From Colias croceus (taxonomy: Eukaryota > Arthropoda > Insecta > Lepidoptera > Pieridae): a stretch of DNA of 64,000 nucleotides. Location of the stretch: positions 2,242,001 through 2,306,000 of the forward strand of contig NC_059563.1 in assembly GCF_905220415.1 (NCBI RefSeq), read 5' to 3'. A model generated the notes under the pieces. The model saw only the letters and a list, made by a program, of their open reading frames with translations. It was not told the origin of the DNA and searched no databases. Positions 22,224 to 33,348 of this stretch are shown here, one piece after another. The translations under genes and the position numbers were made by a program. Positions within the stretch are counted from its first letter, which is position 1; every line of letters starts with the position of its first letter.

Positions 22224-22249
22224 ACACGATAACGATATATTTATCGTGT
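22224..22249. repeat. Short hairpin
   Basis: ACACGATAA and TTATCGTGT are exact inverses around CGATATAT. No assigned function. Confidence 0.45.
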
Positions 22250-22617
22250 TGTAAGTTGGCTTTAAATTATGTTTGGTGTGTTTGTAGGACTTAGGATACT
22301 GCTGGCACACAAATGTTTTTTTTTATACAAAATTATAATGATATAATAAAAACCTTTTAAACAATTGTAAATATTAGGATATTTTACAGACAATTAGGAA
22401 AATAGTTAAAACAAAAAATACAATCGAATTGAAAACATCCTCCATTTTTGGAGTCAGTTGCACAAGTTTATTTTTAGTATAATGCAATTTGAACATATAT
22501 TTTTGTTGCTGAAACATGTCAAAATGACTGAACAGATTTTGATTTTGAATTAGAAATGAAAAATCTTCGGAATAATATTATTATTAGAAATATTATCTTC
22601 TTAAAATACCTGTATCA

Positions 22618-22805
22618 TCACCATATAGTATAAAACAAAATCGCTTTCTCTGTCCCTATGTCCCTTTGTATGCTTAAATCTTTAAAACTACGCAACGGAT
22701 TTTGACGCGGTTTTTTTTATAGATAGAGTGATTCAAGAGGAAGGTTTTAGTATATAATTTATTAGGTTTTAAACAAAGCGGGCGAAGCCGAGGGCGTTAA
22801 ACTAG
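22618..22805 (+). mobile_element. Helitron family D
   Basis: TCACCATATAGTATAAAAC to GAGGGCGTTAAACTAG before T. Differs from the 20172 copy at scattered bases. Confidence 0.75.
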
Positions 22806-22809
22806 TATT

Positions 22810-23800
22810 ACATATGTCTTAAAATATCAGTCGCAAGAAATAAATTTCTTTCGTTCATACTTGAGGAAGTTTGTCATGAAAAATAATTTTAATAGAAACA
22901 GAAAAAACGTCAACAACGAAAAAAGTAATTGTAACGGAAAATTGATTTTAAATTGGATCGAAATTAGTGGGTTAGAATAAAAGGATTTTTTGTTTTATAA
23001 TAAAATGCTTGGTGATATTATTTTAGCGTTTATAAACTTTGAATTCTTTTGAAATACGTTTATAATTAAGTTATTGCTACGACCGGAATTACTTAAATTC
23101 ATGTATGTATTATGTAATTAAAAATACATACCGTATACAGTACAATCCGTATTAGATTAATTATTAATACATACATTCAAATAAGTTCTACAATACTGGG
23201 TGTGTAGTTTTATGCAAAAGCTAATCATATACGACTCTACATAAATTTCCAAACATTATTTAAATCACCTTATTAATTTATTGTAGTTAAAAGATAATAA
23301 TTTGCAGCCTACGTTGCAAATTTTCAATTATCATAATAAACTTTTCACAGCTTCTCACTTTTCAGAGAATTTTTATTTGTTTTTTCGAACAACATAAGCT
23401 AAATAAGGGACATAATATATTAACACAAGTTTAAAACAAATAAAAGGTGTTAAAAACAAAAGAATTCGTGTTCATTTTATCTAGTTTAAAATAAATAATA
23501 AATTGCTACTTAAATGTTAAAATTGTACTCCGTATTTCTGAAACCTGTCCGCCATTGTCAAAATGTCGCGCTAATGTAAAAATATAACAGGCAATATTTG
23601 TCTCTCGTTTTACATTTGGATGTTTCTAAAAAATATAAGTATGATGTTTAAATGTAGTAAAACCAAGAGTAAAACTTTGAAAAACGTCAAATAATAGGAA
23701 AGGTTTTTCGTATAATTTTGAAATGAAATATTGTATTTATTCATGTGATGGTTTGTAATAATATATATGTATTAATTAAAACCCAAAAGACATTTCGTTG
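22810..23800. other. No supported feature
   Basis: AT-rich, apparently unique sequence; no frame or element end recognised. Confidence 0.45.
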
Positions 23801-23807
23801 TTGATAA

Positions 23808-24001
23808 TCTATACTAATATTATAAAACTGAAGAGTTTGTTTGTTTGAACGCGCTAATATCAGGAACTACTGGTCCGATTTGAAAAATTACTTCGGTGTT
23901 AGATAGCCCATTTATCGAGGAAGGCTTTAATAGGCTATATATCATCACGCTGAGACCAACATGAGCGGAGCAATGCGGGTGAAACCGCGCGGCACAGCTA
24001 G
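23808..24001 (+). mobile_element. Helitron family B, complete
   Basis: A clear full-length example: A before TCTATACTAATATTATAAA, and GCGCGGCACAGCTAG before T. The A/T flanks fit Helitron insertion between A and T. The GCGG-type hairpin precedes CTAG. Confidence 0.8.
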
Positions 24002-24336
24002 TTATGTATAAATTTGATGGTTTTGTTATATGTATATTAATTAAAACTTATGTCATTTTGATGTTGATAATAATAAATATGTCCTTAAAAACTCTATAGT
24101 AATGTAGAGCGATGAATACTTTGACTAGCCTATTAGCTAATTTACTTTTTAAACATATGTTGGATATTAGAAATAATGTAACTACCACCTAGTGAAAATC
24201 TTAAAATTCGTTCATAATAATTTATTTTTATCCGGATACCTTTTATTATATTTCATACCAAGATATTTATTACTTTAAAAAAATACATGTTTTATTATAT
24301 AGTAAATTGTCTAGTGTTTGATTTTACGCGAGTAAT

Positions 24337-24523
24337 AAACATTTAGAAATTAAAGACTTTTTAACGGATTTTAAACGCGATTTATTCATTATATTATTTT
24401 ACGACGTTTCGAACACTTTACAGCGAGCGTGGTCACGGGGAGACTGTGTGACCACGCGTAGGTAATATAATGAATAAATCACGTTTAAAATCCGTTAAAA
24501 AGTCTTTTATTTCTAAATGTTTT
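24337..24523. mobile_element. Foldback element, ~60-bp arms
   Basis: AAACATTTAGAAAT, then ACTTTTTAACGGATTTTAAA, is inverted at the right end. The centre has GCGAGCGTGGTCAC against GTGACCACGC. A partial relative with the same TTTACAGCGAGCGTGG core lies at 37120-37258. Confidence 0.75.
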
Positions 24524-24529
24524 ATAATA

Positions 24530-25185
24530 CGTTAGAAGAAATCATTTTATACCGACATGAGGGTCAAGAGCTTTAATTAAAATCAAAATTATATTTCGTT
24601 GCAATTTTCAGAGCAATAAATCATAAACGAAATATTTGAAATTTAATTTCCAAATGGAGATATACAGAAACATGAAAACAGAATTACTTATATTAAGTTG
24701 TAAAGCGGTGACTCAGCTTGATGTATAGTGCGTCTTGACTAAAGTTAATGGTATTGGGTATACTTGTCAAGTCTTCAAAGAATATTTAGAAAAAAAAAAA
24801 CACTTTTTCTACACAATTGCCTACGTTTTTTATCAAAATAATAATTAGGTGTAAATTAAAAGTACATAAATATTTTTATAAGTAAAAGTGTTTGTAAGTA
24901 CCTGCGATCAGTTCTCCGAAATCACTTGACCGATTTTTATGAAATGGTTTAATCTGTAAATACTTATATCGTTTACTATTTTTTATACTCCAGACGGGAT
25001 GTACCTACTGATAGAAAAACATTTATTAGCAAAGGGTCAGGTGGTACCTATTATTTTTTACCTGCTAATATTTTATTTTCATATTATGAAACCCTTTTCA
25101 ATAAGTTTAAAACGATACATTTTTTGCAAAATGTGTCTTTTGAGAGCAGATAAGTCAACTAATTTTATAATTTAATTTCTTTTGT
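24530..25185. other. Mostly no feature; one weak repeat remnant
   Basis: Around 24890-25030 TCTCCGAAATCACTTGACCG resembles the interior of Helitron-like repeats but has no termini. Confidence 0.35.
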
Positions 25186-25189
25186 ATAA

Positions 25190-25596
25190 GGCTGGTTGCA
25201 GAGCTTGACCGACCGTCAGTGCGTACCGTCGGTCCTGACGATACGCATCAACAATTGTATGACTATGACACTACTACGCATGACAATAGGGTAAACTTGC
25301 TTAATTCGTACCTGCGCCTAAATCGTACCTCGTCTATATCTCGGCTTGGGTAACGGTTACCAGCGCCTTTGGTGGCATAAAATGTCAATAATAGTCGGCC
25401 ATATTGCCATGTGACAAATAAACACCTGTTACGTTGCTCCCGACTAAAATATTGAACATCTAAGTTTTTTCTTACATAAACTACTGGTTTATGCGCGTAT
25501 GGTCGGTCTAACTATGAACGGTTTTATGAATTTCCATACATATGACAAGCGCGACTGACGTACGCACTGATGGTCGGTCAAGCTCTGCAACCAGCC
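25190..25596. mobile_element. TIR element, 407 bp
   Basis: GGCTGGTTGCAGAGCTTGAC at the left is inverted at the right (GTCAAGCTCTGCAACCAGCC). The match continues to about 37 bp with one mismatch. Flanks are TAA at the left and TTAA at the right, so the target duplication is unclear. No transposase. A shorter relative is at 50839. Confidence 0.7.
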
Positions 25597-25879
25597 TTAA
25601 GAACTCCGGTTTAGATAATAGAAATAAAAATTATTTACGTTCCGTGCTTTCGTAAAAGGGAAGCTAATCAATTCCCACGATAAATATCTATTCTTTCATT
25701 TTGAAAACATTTCGAAATTTCCTTATCTTTTGACAATTAACTAACCGGAAAGTGTCTGATTGAATTTACATAATTTATGCGGGTTCCGTATCTTGTATTC
25801 AATATTGGTTAGAATAATTTATTTACATATTATATAAATGTATCTATAATGAAATTATCTATGAAGTAATGTTTAAAAA

Positions 25880-25935
25880 CGACCTCCTTGGTACAACAGG
25901 GAGGTGGGTTCGATTCCCGGTGCGGATAAACAAAA
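25880..25935 (+). repeat. tRNA-derived SINE remnant
   Basis: GGGAGGTGGGTTCGATTCCC then GGTGCGG resembles a tRNA T arm with a perfect B box; the 5' half is not recognisable. Confidence 0.4.
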
Positions 25936-26059
25936 AAAACGTCTCAGCGCATTTTTTCTGCTTAGAACATCGATCAGTCAAGATGTATGTAATAAGAGTA
26001 TATAGTTTAAAGAATCAAAACTCTTTATTTTTTTAGCATAATATAATAAACTTATTATT

Positions 26060-26225
26060 GAAGGTATAGATAACAGGGATAAACGCCAAAACCACATAAC
26101 TGATTTGTATGAAATTTGCGGAAGATAGTTTGAGAATAGGAAATAGGAAATCCTACGGGAATTGAACTAGGTATAGTTACGCATTTTGCTTTGAATACAC
26201 GCGTGAAGCAACGGACGGAAGAATA
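26060..26225 (+). mobile_element. Very decayed Helitron, A-like
   Basis: Retains TGATTTGTATGAAATTTGCG, an ATCCTACGGGAATTGAACTA segment and CGTGAAGCAACGGACGG. The termini are gone. Confidence 0.35.
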
Positions 26226-26236
26226 TATTATCTTTA

Positions 26237-26969
26237 GGGCCGATTTTTCAATGCCCAGATAAACAGTCTAATAACTACCCCTCGAATAGATTTATTCAAT
26301 TGCTTATCTAACTCATAACGGCTCGCCTATTTTTCAATCGTGATTTATTTGATGAATAACTATCTGACCAAATATTTCCATATTGGCAGCTCTGCTCTTG
26401 GAGTGGCGAAACAAACATATTAAATTAGTCAGGTTAGAGCGGGATAGAGTCAACTTGCAATATGTCAACAACCGTCATTATGACTCACGTCAGGAGTGCA
26501 TTTTAAGTTTATCTTGTGTTCTATGATTGTTGATTATTGTTTTGATTCGAGTAAAGAGTTTTTATTAAATTTGTGTTAAAATTTATATATTTTACGATGG
26601 AAACGACATAAAGGCAGCGTCCGGAAAATTTTCAATGGCATGATCATCAGTAGGTACTATCAAAAACATCAATTTCAATATGATTTTAATTGATAATTAT
26701 TTTATAGAAAGAGGCTTTATTGTAAAAATTCTACGCTCTATGTTATTACATACGAAAATATCCCAAATTTGACGCGTCAGTTGTCAACTCAAACGTCTAA
26801 TCGTCGAATAGCACGCTATCTGGCCGTTGGAGCAGCAGATAGATTTATTCCTCAAATAACGTAGTTATTCGATAGATAAGTCCTATTCGTCTATTGAAAA
26901 ATTGAATATTTTGTTAACTGAAGAATAAAGTCTATCTAGCTGTTTATCTGGGCATTGAAAAATCGGCCC
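26237..26969. mobile_element. TTA-flanked TIR element, 733 bp
   Basis: The 30-bp TIRs are perfect (starting GGGCCGATTTTTCAATGCCC) and flanked by TTA on both sides (26234-26236, 26970-26972). A 3-bp TTA duplication suits PIF/Harbinger-like elements. Some imperfect subterminal repeats recur (TTATTCGATAGATAAG). No transposase frame. Confidence 0.75.
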
Positions 26970-26979
26970 TTATAAGAAT

Positions 26980-27615
26980 ATCTCTCGTCATGATGGCGCC
27001 CTGGTACACGACTCTTTATTTCTGTTCCAGTCGGTTCTAAAAGATGTTCCTCACGATGACGTCACTTCAATTTTCCCGCCTCAAATTTCAACACTTTTCC
27101 CGCGTAAAATTGCAACCTACATGCCTTTCTATGCATGTGACATGACAACCTTCCGACTATTTTAAAACGAAAAAAGTTATTCGCTATAGGAAAATACTTC
27201 TTATTCGAAGAAAAGGGCATATTTTTTAGCGTTAAACTATTGTAAGAAAAAAGTATTGAGTACAAAAGAAATATAGGTCATTGCTAAAATACGTTTATGT
27301 GGCTCTTACTTTATTTTTTCGTATTTAAAGATAAAAAGTAAGATAGAAAAGTAACTCAGTATTCCGCTACTACATTATTTTCTAAAAATTTTCTTCATAT
27401 ATTTATTGTTACTATAAAGTACAATATATTTCGTTGAGCTCAAACGTCTGTCATTTGCCTTACAAATTATGATTAAAATGGATTGCAATCTAATGAATAG
27501 TTTGTAGATACAATTTAAAACTTGTGATTAAAACGTTATTAAAATAACTTATTAAAATTTTTATATTACTTATCATAATATAAGAATAAAAACAAAACTG
27601 AAATTTATTACAGAA
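26980..27615. other. No supported feature
   Basis: Contains two similar TTTTCCCG blocks at 27072-27102 and otherwise AT-rich sequence. No frame believed. Confidence 0.4.
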
Positions 27616-27622
27616 CATAATA

Positions 27623-27842
27623 TCCTACTAATATTATAAATGCGAAAACTTGCGGATAGATGGGTGTATGTTTGTTGCTCTATCACGCAAATACTACTGA
27701 AACGATTACAATTAAATTTGGTATGTAGGTAGCAGAAGACCCAGCATAAGACATAGGCTACTTTTTATCCCGGAAATCCAAGCAGAAGTGGGAACTATGC
27801 AGGATTTTCTTTGAAAACGCGGGGCGAAGTCGCGGGCGGAAT
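27623..27842 (+). mobile_element. Helitron family C, 3' end replaced by a poly-T tract
   Basis: TCCTACTAATATTATAAATG to GCGGGGCGAAGTCGCGGG, then GCGGAA. Instead of AAGCTAG it runs into about 14 T, then TTTCAGGATATATTGGG, which suggests a minus-strand poly-A retroposon cut off the end. Confidence 0.65.
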
Positions 27843-27844
27843 TT

Positions 27845-28365
27845 TTTTTTTTTTCAGGATATATTGGGTTCCCATATGCAAGTTATATAAAAAAAAAATT
27901 AAAGACAAAAAAAAAATTAAAGACAATTAGAGCATCATTTATAGTTTAAGTAGGAAATGTATACATTCCATATAAGACAAATCTGTCATAACTCATAACC
28001 TCGCACAAATTCGTACATTTAGCAGCAACATTACATAGCATACATACATTTCCTCGACACACACAATATATCAACTTTCAAAGCTCAGCTTTTACGCAAT
28101 CAAATACATAAAATAACCATCAGAGGCCTAAAGGCTACCCTACTTGAACGAACAATTTTGAGGGCCTAAGATACCCTTAACTTTGTAACGTCGTCTGAAA
28201 TACGAAGGTTATTGTTGGTGTTACTGCTTTGATCTGTAATATGACTAGGTATGACCCGTGATTCTGTTTGAAATAATACTCCCTTTAGTGGGATAAGGAA
28301 GCGAGTTACTACCTGTAAGGAAATGAATGTCTGAATACGAAAATGTGAATGTGTATAATATAATA
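27845..28365. other. No certain feature
   Basis: Begins with poly-T and repeated AAAAAATTAAAGACAA. Near 28277-28300 CCCTTTAGTGGGATAAGG resembles part of the SINE at 40015. Confidence 0.4.
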
Positions 28366-28370
28366 TTATA

Positions 28371-28553
28371 CTAGCTATGCTCCGCGCCTGTTGGTCTTAG
28401 CGAGATGATATATTAGCCTACAGCCTTTCTCAATGAATGGCCTATCTAACACCGAAAGTTTTCATTCAAATCGGACCAGTAGTTCCCGAGATTTGTGCGT
28501 TCAAACAAACAAACAAACTCTTCAGCTTTATAATATTAGTATAGAAGTATAGA
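28371..28553 (-). mobile_element. Helitron family B
   Basis: CTAGCTATGCTCCGCGCC at the left and TTATAATATTAGTATAGA at the right. The terminal AGTATAGA is duplicated. Confidence 0.7.
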
Positions 28554-28943
28554 TTTTATAAAGAATGATTTTTTTTTTAAATTATATTTATTGTTTTTTA
28601 CGATATAAAAGAACTACTCGATCGATTTTAAACATTTGAAGGTACATATTTATGAAGTAACATGCGCATTTTATAGCTGGTCAACTTTGGCAAAGCAGTT
28701 AGCAAAATCATTTTTGATTATTTTGTTAAAGAAAAGATATCTTAGAAAGATATCCTCTCATTAGAGTAGGATGTAAGTACTTGTGTTGTAAAATACAAAA
28801 TATGAAGGCTTTGAAACAGGGCGTGAAAATTCCTTGGATATGAGCGCAACCACACGACGTAAGGCTAGGAAGCTAGCTAAAGAAAATTACTTTTCACGTT
28901 AACGCGAGCAATATGTTCAGAAGAAAAGTAAATTTATTAATAA

Positions 28944-29274
28944 CTAGCTTTCCACCCGCAGCTTTGCCGGCGCAGTGTAAGAAAAACCCGCATAGTTCCC
29001 GTTCCCGTGGAATTTCCGGGATAAAACCTATCCTATTTCCCGGGGTAAAAGTAGCCTATGTCCTTTTTCGGGTATCAATATACAAAATTTCATGCAAATT
29101 GGTTCAGTAGTTTTTTTTTACATTTATTTATTCAATTAGACTTCTTCGAGAAGCACTTTTGAAACGTCAATACATATTTTTAACATTTGCCACCGATTCG
29201 GAAAGCAGTTAAGGCATGATTGAGTAACAGACAGACAGACAGAGTTACTTTCGCATTTAAAATATTAGTACGGA
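28944..29274 (-). mobile_element. Helitron family A with a ~95-bp insertion
   Basis: Normal from CTAGCTTTCCACCCGCAG to AAATTGGTTCAGTAG, resuming at TTAAGGCATGATTGAGTAAC and ending AATATTAGTACGGA before T. Confidence 0.75.
29110..29205. mobile_element. Retroposon fragment inside a Helitron
   Basis: The insert starts with a T run and contains CTTCGAGAAGCACTTTTGAA and TTGCCACCGATTCGGAA, pieces I associate with lepidopteran retroelement 3' regions. T-first suggests minus orientation. Confidence 0.45.
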
Positions 29275-29396
29275 TAGGTATACAAAGAAACTACGGGCAC
29301 CTGATGTATTAATTGTTTATTTTTATTTTAAGAACAAATAAAATGCTCATTATAGGATACGAACTAACTGAATCATTTTATTTTCTTTATTTTCAG

Positions 29397-29474
29397 GGCT
29401 CAAGGAAAAAAAAAGATGCGAAGAAAAAAGAGCGTATGTGCCGAGCGAACGTGTCAGAAGTGAAACTTCTTTGA
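29397..29474 (+). CDS. Candidate terminal exon running into a repeat
   Basis: A strong acceptor (TTTTATTTTCTTTATTTTCAG) precedes a frame reading GSRKKKDAKKKERMCRANV and ending at TGA 29472-29474. The stop lies just after the repeat palindrome GAAGTGAAACTTC (29457-29469), so a repeat may supply the tail of a host protein. A second frame from the same acceptor (starting LKEKKRC) is open longer. The upstream exon is not in view. Poly-purine runs can also mimic Lys-rich coding. Confidence 0.25.
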   Translation, partial: GSRKKKDAKKKERMCRANVSEVKLL

Positions 29475-29545
29475 CAAGAATAAAAAATAAAAATACCGTC
29501 GTCGTATCTCATGACGTGACGGTATTGGCTCTACCCTGAAATTTA
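29450..29545 (+). repeat. Dispersed repeat, GAAGTGAAACTTC family
   Basis: GTGTCAGAAGTGAAACTTCT to CATGACGTGACGGTATTGGC closely parallels 56855-56945. Confidence 0.6.
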
Positions 29546-29957
29546 ACTCTTAACGCGCCTACAGAAGTTTCATTAAAAAAACACTTCGAAGCTTTCTTTT
29601 AATTTCAACAATAAAATAAATTACTAATCACTTTACAAAACTACTACATGTACAAAACACCACTAAAATTAAAGATCAGTGTTAGCAAGGACAAATAAAT
29701 ATCCCATAGAAAGTTAAGCATTGCTTTAAAATGTCACTCGGTAGTGAAGACAGTTCATTTGGTGAAAGCCTCCGTCGCCACTTGTTTATCTGTATACCCT
29801 TTGAAATCCTTGAAAGGACGTCTGAAAGCATTTTAACACATTTTATTGGATAAAGAATAATAAATAAAGATTACTATACTAATATTATAGAGCTGAAGAG
29901 TTTATCTGTTTGTTTGAACGCGGTAATCTCTGGAACCACGTTTCCAATTTGAAAAAT

Positions 29958-30225
29958 GCCACAGAGCCACAAGTTCGCGTACTTACTCGTACGTCTGTCA
30001 CCCTTTTTATAGGGATCTTGTCGAAAACCAGCGCCAGGCATATGCCTGGCACATGCTGAACTCGATCCTTTTTGGCGATACGGGGGCACTTTTATCTAAC
30101 ATTGTTTTATTTTTTTGTTTTTGTATTGTTTATTCATTTCTTTTTTGTAATTCTTTTTTATGCTTTTACTGTATTGTGTCTCACTATTTTGCCAAATAAA
30201 CATTTTTTCTTTCTTTCTTTCTTTC
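29958..30225 (+). mobile_element. 5'-truncated retroposon 3' end with TSD
   Basis: A non-coding 268-bp insert ending AATAAA (30195-30200), CATTTTT and (CTTT)n. It is flanked by AAAAAT at 29952-29957 and 30226-30231, a plausible target duplication. The interior has GCCAGGCATATGCCTGGC, an 18-bp palindrome. Confidence 0.65.
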
Positions 30226-30281
30226 AAAAATTATTTCACTGTTAGATAGTCCGTTTATCGAGGAAAGCTATATGCTATATA

Positions 30282-30482
30282 CTAGCTGCTCCGCGCGGTT
30301 TCACCCCCGTGGCTCCACTCCTGTTAGTAGTAACGTGATGATATATAGTCTATAGGCTTCCTCGATAAATGAGCTATCTAACACCGAAATAATTTTTCAA
30401 ATCGGACCAGTAGTTTCCGAGATTAGCGCGTTCAAACAAATAAACAAACAAACTCTTCAGCTTTATAATATTATAGTATAGA
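30282..30482 (-). mobile_element. Helitron family B inside another family B
   Basis: Complete: CTAGCTGCTCCGCGCGG to TTATAGTATAGA, with A to the left and T to the right. Confidence 0.75.
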
Positions 30483-30714
30483 TTATAATATTATCATCAC
30501 GCTAAGACCATAATGAGCGTAGCAATGCGGAATAAACAACGGGGCACAACTAGTATAAATAACATTTAATTATTTGTTACACAAATCATCGGATATATTA
30601 TAATTAAAATATAATATAATGGAATCGTAAAATTGAATCATGAAACAGAAATTTGTACCGAATTTATACAAGCTTGAATTATCAAAATATATAACTTTTT
30701 ACACCAAAATCTAT

Positions 30715-30969
30715 GTTGTTTTGAGTCTACGGGGGGAAAAGCAAACACATAGCCCGTAGAACCGATGGCCGTTGGGGCAGAAAGGTTCTTGAATGGAGAC
30801 CACGTACAGGATGACGCAGCGTTGGACGGCCTCAAACTAGATGGACAGACGACCTACCTGATCAAGGTGGCGGGGAGCCGCTGGATGCAGGCCGCTGGTG
30901 ATCGGCCGTTCTGGAAGTCTTTGGGGGAGGCCTAAGTCCAACAGTGGACGTCCAATGGCTGACGACGAT
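30715..30969 (+). mobile_element. 5'-truncated RTE-type LINE insertion
   Basis: Flanked by CAAAATCTAT at 30705-30714 and 30970-30979, a 10-bp target duplication. It ends in a short GAC-type repeat (GGCTGACGACGAT), as RTE elements often do. Only the end of the reverse-transcriptase frame and a minimal 3' end remain. Confidence 0.75.
30746..30962 (+). pseudogene. RTE reverse transcriptase C-terminal remnant
   Basis: The translation starts HIARRTDGRWGRKVLEW, has a TGA, then RSVGRPQTRWTDDL. A one-base frameshift leads to LIKVAGSRWMQAAGDRPFW, KSLGEA, a TAA, and VQQWTSNG. The order and words (TRWTDD, VAGSRWM, LGEA.VQQW) are those of the C-terminus of RTE-clade retrotransposon proteins. Two stops and a frameshift make it inactive. 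It belongs to the insertion at 30715-30969. Confidence 0.8.
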
Positions 30970-30979
30970 CAAAATCTAT

Positions 30980-33060
30980 AACCAAAAAAAAATAATAATA
31001 ATAAGACTTAATAATTTCATCGTTCAACATTTAACTCAATAATCGCTTGCCCATTTTCCTTTGGCATAAAAATCCAATTTACGAGGCAACATTTTATTTT
31101 ATAAAACATAAAGATACGGTCCGTCATTAATTCAAACGCTGTGTACTTGGCTCTCAGCCAAGTCGCTTGTTTCCAGCTATTTAGAGCTTGTAAAAAGAAA
31201 TCTAATAAATGGCTTATAAATACAGTTTAAGAGGGCTTATTCAATTTAACGCAAGTCAAAATCTCCGCGATCTATTACGATAGATCGCGGCTTGCGCTAT
31301 CCTTTTACTATGAACAGCATAGGTCTACAGGAGAGCGCCGAGCAACATATCCTCTCTCTGGAAAGGCTCGCTGCCGACTGATTTTAATCGGGTCGCGCGC
31401 AGTGTTTTATAGTACTTTAAAAAAAATTGTAGAAAAATAATAGAGGTACCTTAGTTGATTTTTTAAATTTTATCTTATAAGTAATACGTTCTTTTATTGC
31501 AATATGTATAAATTATATTCAACTAAGTCAAATATCTTGGTGAAAATAATCATTTTGTCGACTATAATTTCTAAAAAAATTCACATTGTTCGGATTTTAA
31601 TTTCGTAAGTTAGGAGTCCAAAATAAAAAAAATCTTTTAACTAACTATTTTAATAAGGATTTTTGCAGTTAGTTAAAAAAAAATGTGTGTTAGATCTGTC
31701 AGCAATTTCAGATATTTTTAGCTTCGAAATTGACACTAAAAGTGAAATCAAGTAATCATCGGCTCAGTTATCTTGATGGTATTCACAAATACTGTATTAA
31801 TTGAAAAAAACTCTTAACTAACTATATAGACAATAAAATTTCCTAAAATTATTAGTAATTCATATGTTTGTAAGATAAGTGGTTGATGGACAATCTGGTT
31901 TGAAAAATCACATATTTGAGCCAAACAGCGCATGGACCGCGTACACGGCCTTAATGGGAGCTTTACGCCCTAGGATGCTGAGCCTTTAAAACGGAAAAAT
32001 AATTACGATGAAGGGTTAAGCCTGTGTGTGTTTTGAACGTCCTAAATTGAATTGATTTAATTTTACGAGGTTGTGAAACACTATTTTGAGGGATACTTTA
32101 ATGAATGTGGGAAAATAAAATACCCTTTGTGGGTACTTAAAACCTTCAGGGACTTTTTAATATTATGTTTATGTATAATGTATATATTCACTGATTCTTT
32201 TATGTACTCTATCTAAGAATAAACACTTGTTCATAGAAACAAGTGGTGTCGCTTGCAGTTTGCTGTTGCAGTTTGCGGTCTGCGGCCCGTCTCGGACTTG
32301 TACCTTAACATGCGATAATTCACAAATGGAAATAGATTTAAATTAATGTATACTGTTTCTATGTTATATTATTTGTATAATTTTGAGCCCATATTTTATC
32401 CTCATTTATGAGGAATAACTGTTTTAAAAAATTATCACTAATGTCACATCAAATTGTTTCGATACAATTTACTAGTATATAAAAACTGAATAGACACTTG
32501 ACCTTTTTCTTATACATTCCTTTGAATTTATAAAAAGTATAATAATATAAGCATAAACTCCACTTAAATATTAATTCGTACACAACAAAAAATCGTCCAC
32601 TGGACAACATTTTTAAACCGAGTTTAAACCGCACTTTTAAAGCGGTCGTTAATCGAAAAGTTGAAGCCCGCATTTGGCTAATGTACTGGACCAACTAGAA
32701 ATCATTTGCGGTTTACAAAAGTTACTCCCGTGTTCCAAACTATTTGTGGATATAACTATAGTTTACAGTGACAGCTCTACGTGAGCCTAAAGTAATTAGT
32801 ATGGGATTTATTGTATTTGTTTTATCAGAGTTTAACGTGTTTGAATTAGTTTATTTTATGTGTTAAATGTTTGTTTTATTGTGTTAATAATGTTTGCGAA
32901 TATGTAATAATATGATAATTAATGTAGAATAAAATATGAATCCGTTTTTAAAATGTGAATTTGATTGTATCGTGGATATAATATATCCATCCTAATATTA
33001 TTAGGTTTTGTACAATATGTATTGGTAGAGTTAAAACAAATATATTGTTAATTAAAATTA
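30980..33060. other. Long stretch with little recognised content
   Basis: Apart from the hairpin at 31265 and a GC-richer patch to about 31400, I see no element termini. At 32255-32285 GCAGTTTGC is repeated. An 81-codon minus-strand frame near 32450-32694 has no motif. Confidence 0.4.
31265..31290. repeat. Hairpin, 11-bp perfect stem
   Basis: CCGCGATCTAT pairs exactly with ATAGATCGCGG around a TACG tetraloop. The next 110 bp are unusually GC-rich (e.g. GTCGCGCGCAGTG). Confidence 0.55.
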
Positions 33061-33067
33061 TTTTCTA

Positions 33068-33258
33068 CTAGCTGCGCTCCGCGGTTTCATCCACGTGGCT
33101 CCGCTCCTGTTGGTCTTAGCGTGATGGTATATAGCCTATATATAGCCTTCCTCGATGAATGAGTTATCTAACACCGAAATAAATTTTCAAATCATACCAG
33201 TAACTCCTGAGATTAGCGCGTCCAAACAAACAAATTTAGCTTTATAATATTAGTACTT
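33068..33258 (-). mobile_element. Helitron family B
   Basis: CTAGCTGCGCTCCGCGG to TTATAATATTAGTACTTAT. Confidence 0.7.
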
Positions 33259-33348
33259 ATATAGTTTTTCCGTAATCGAACCTCTATCCCTTTGGGAATA
33301 CAAGCAACTACGTTAATTCACATTGGTGTCATTATTTTAGGGCCGTAC

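Larger units (their letters stand above)
29872..30553 (+). mobile_element. Helitron family B, outer layer of a nested block
   Basis: Begins CTATACTAATATTATAGAGC and ends GGGGCACAACTAG before T. It is broken twice: by a retroposon tail at 29958-30225 and by a reverse-oriented family B copy at 30282-30482. Joined in thought, the three parts follow the family order. Confidence 0.75.

Noticed and set aside
25190..25596. piggyBac element
   Set aside because: TTAA is present on the right only and the related copy at 50839 has TTA on both sides, so the superfamily is left open.
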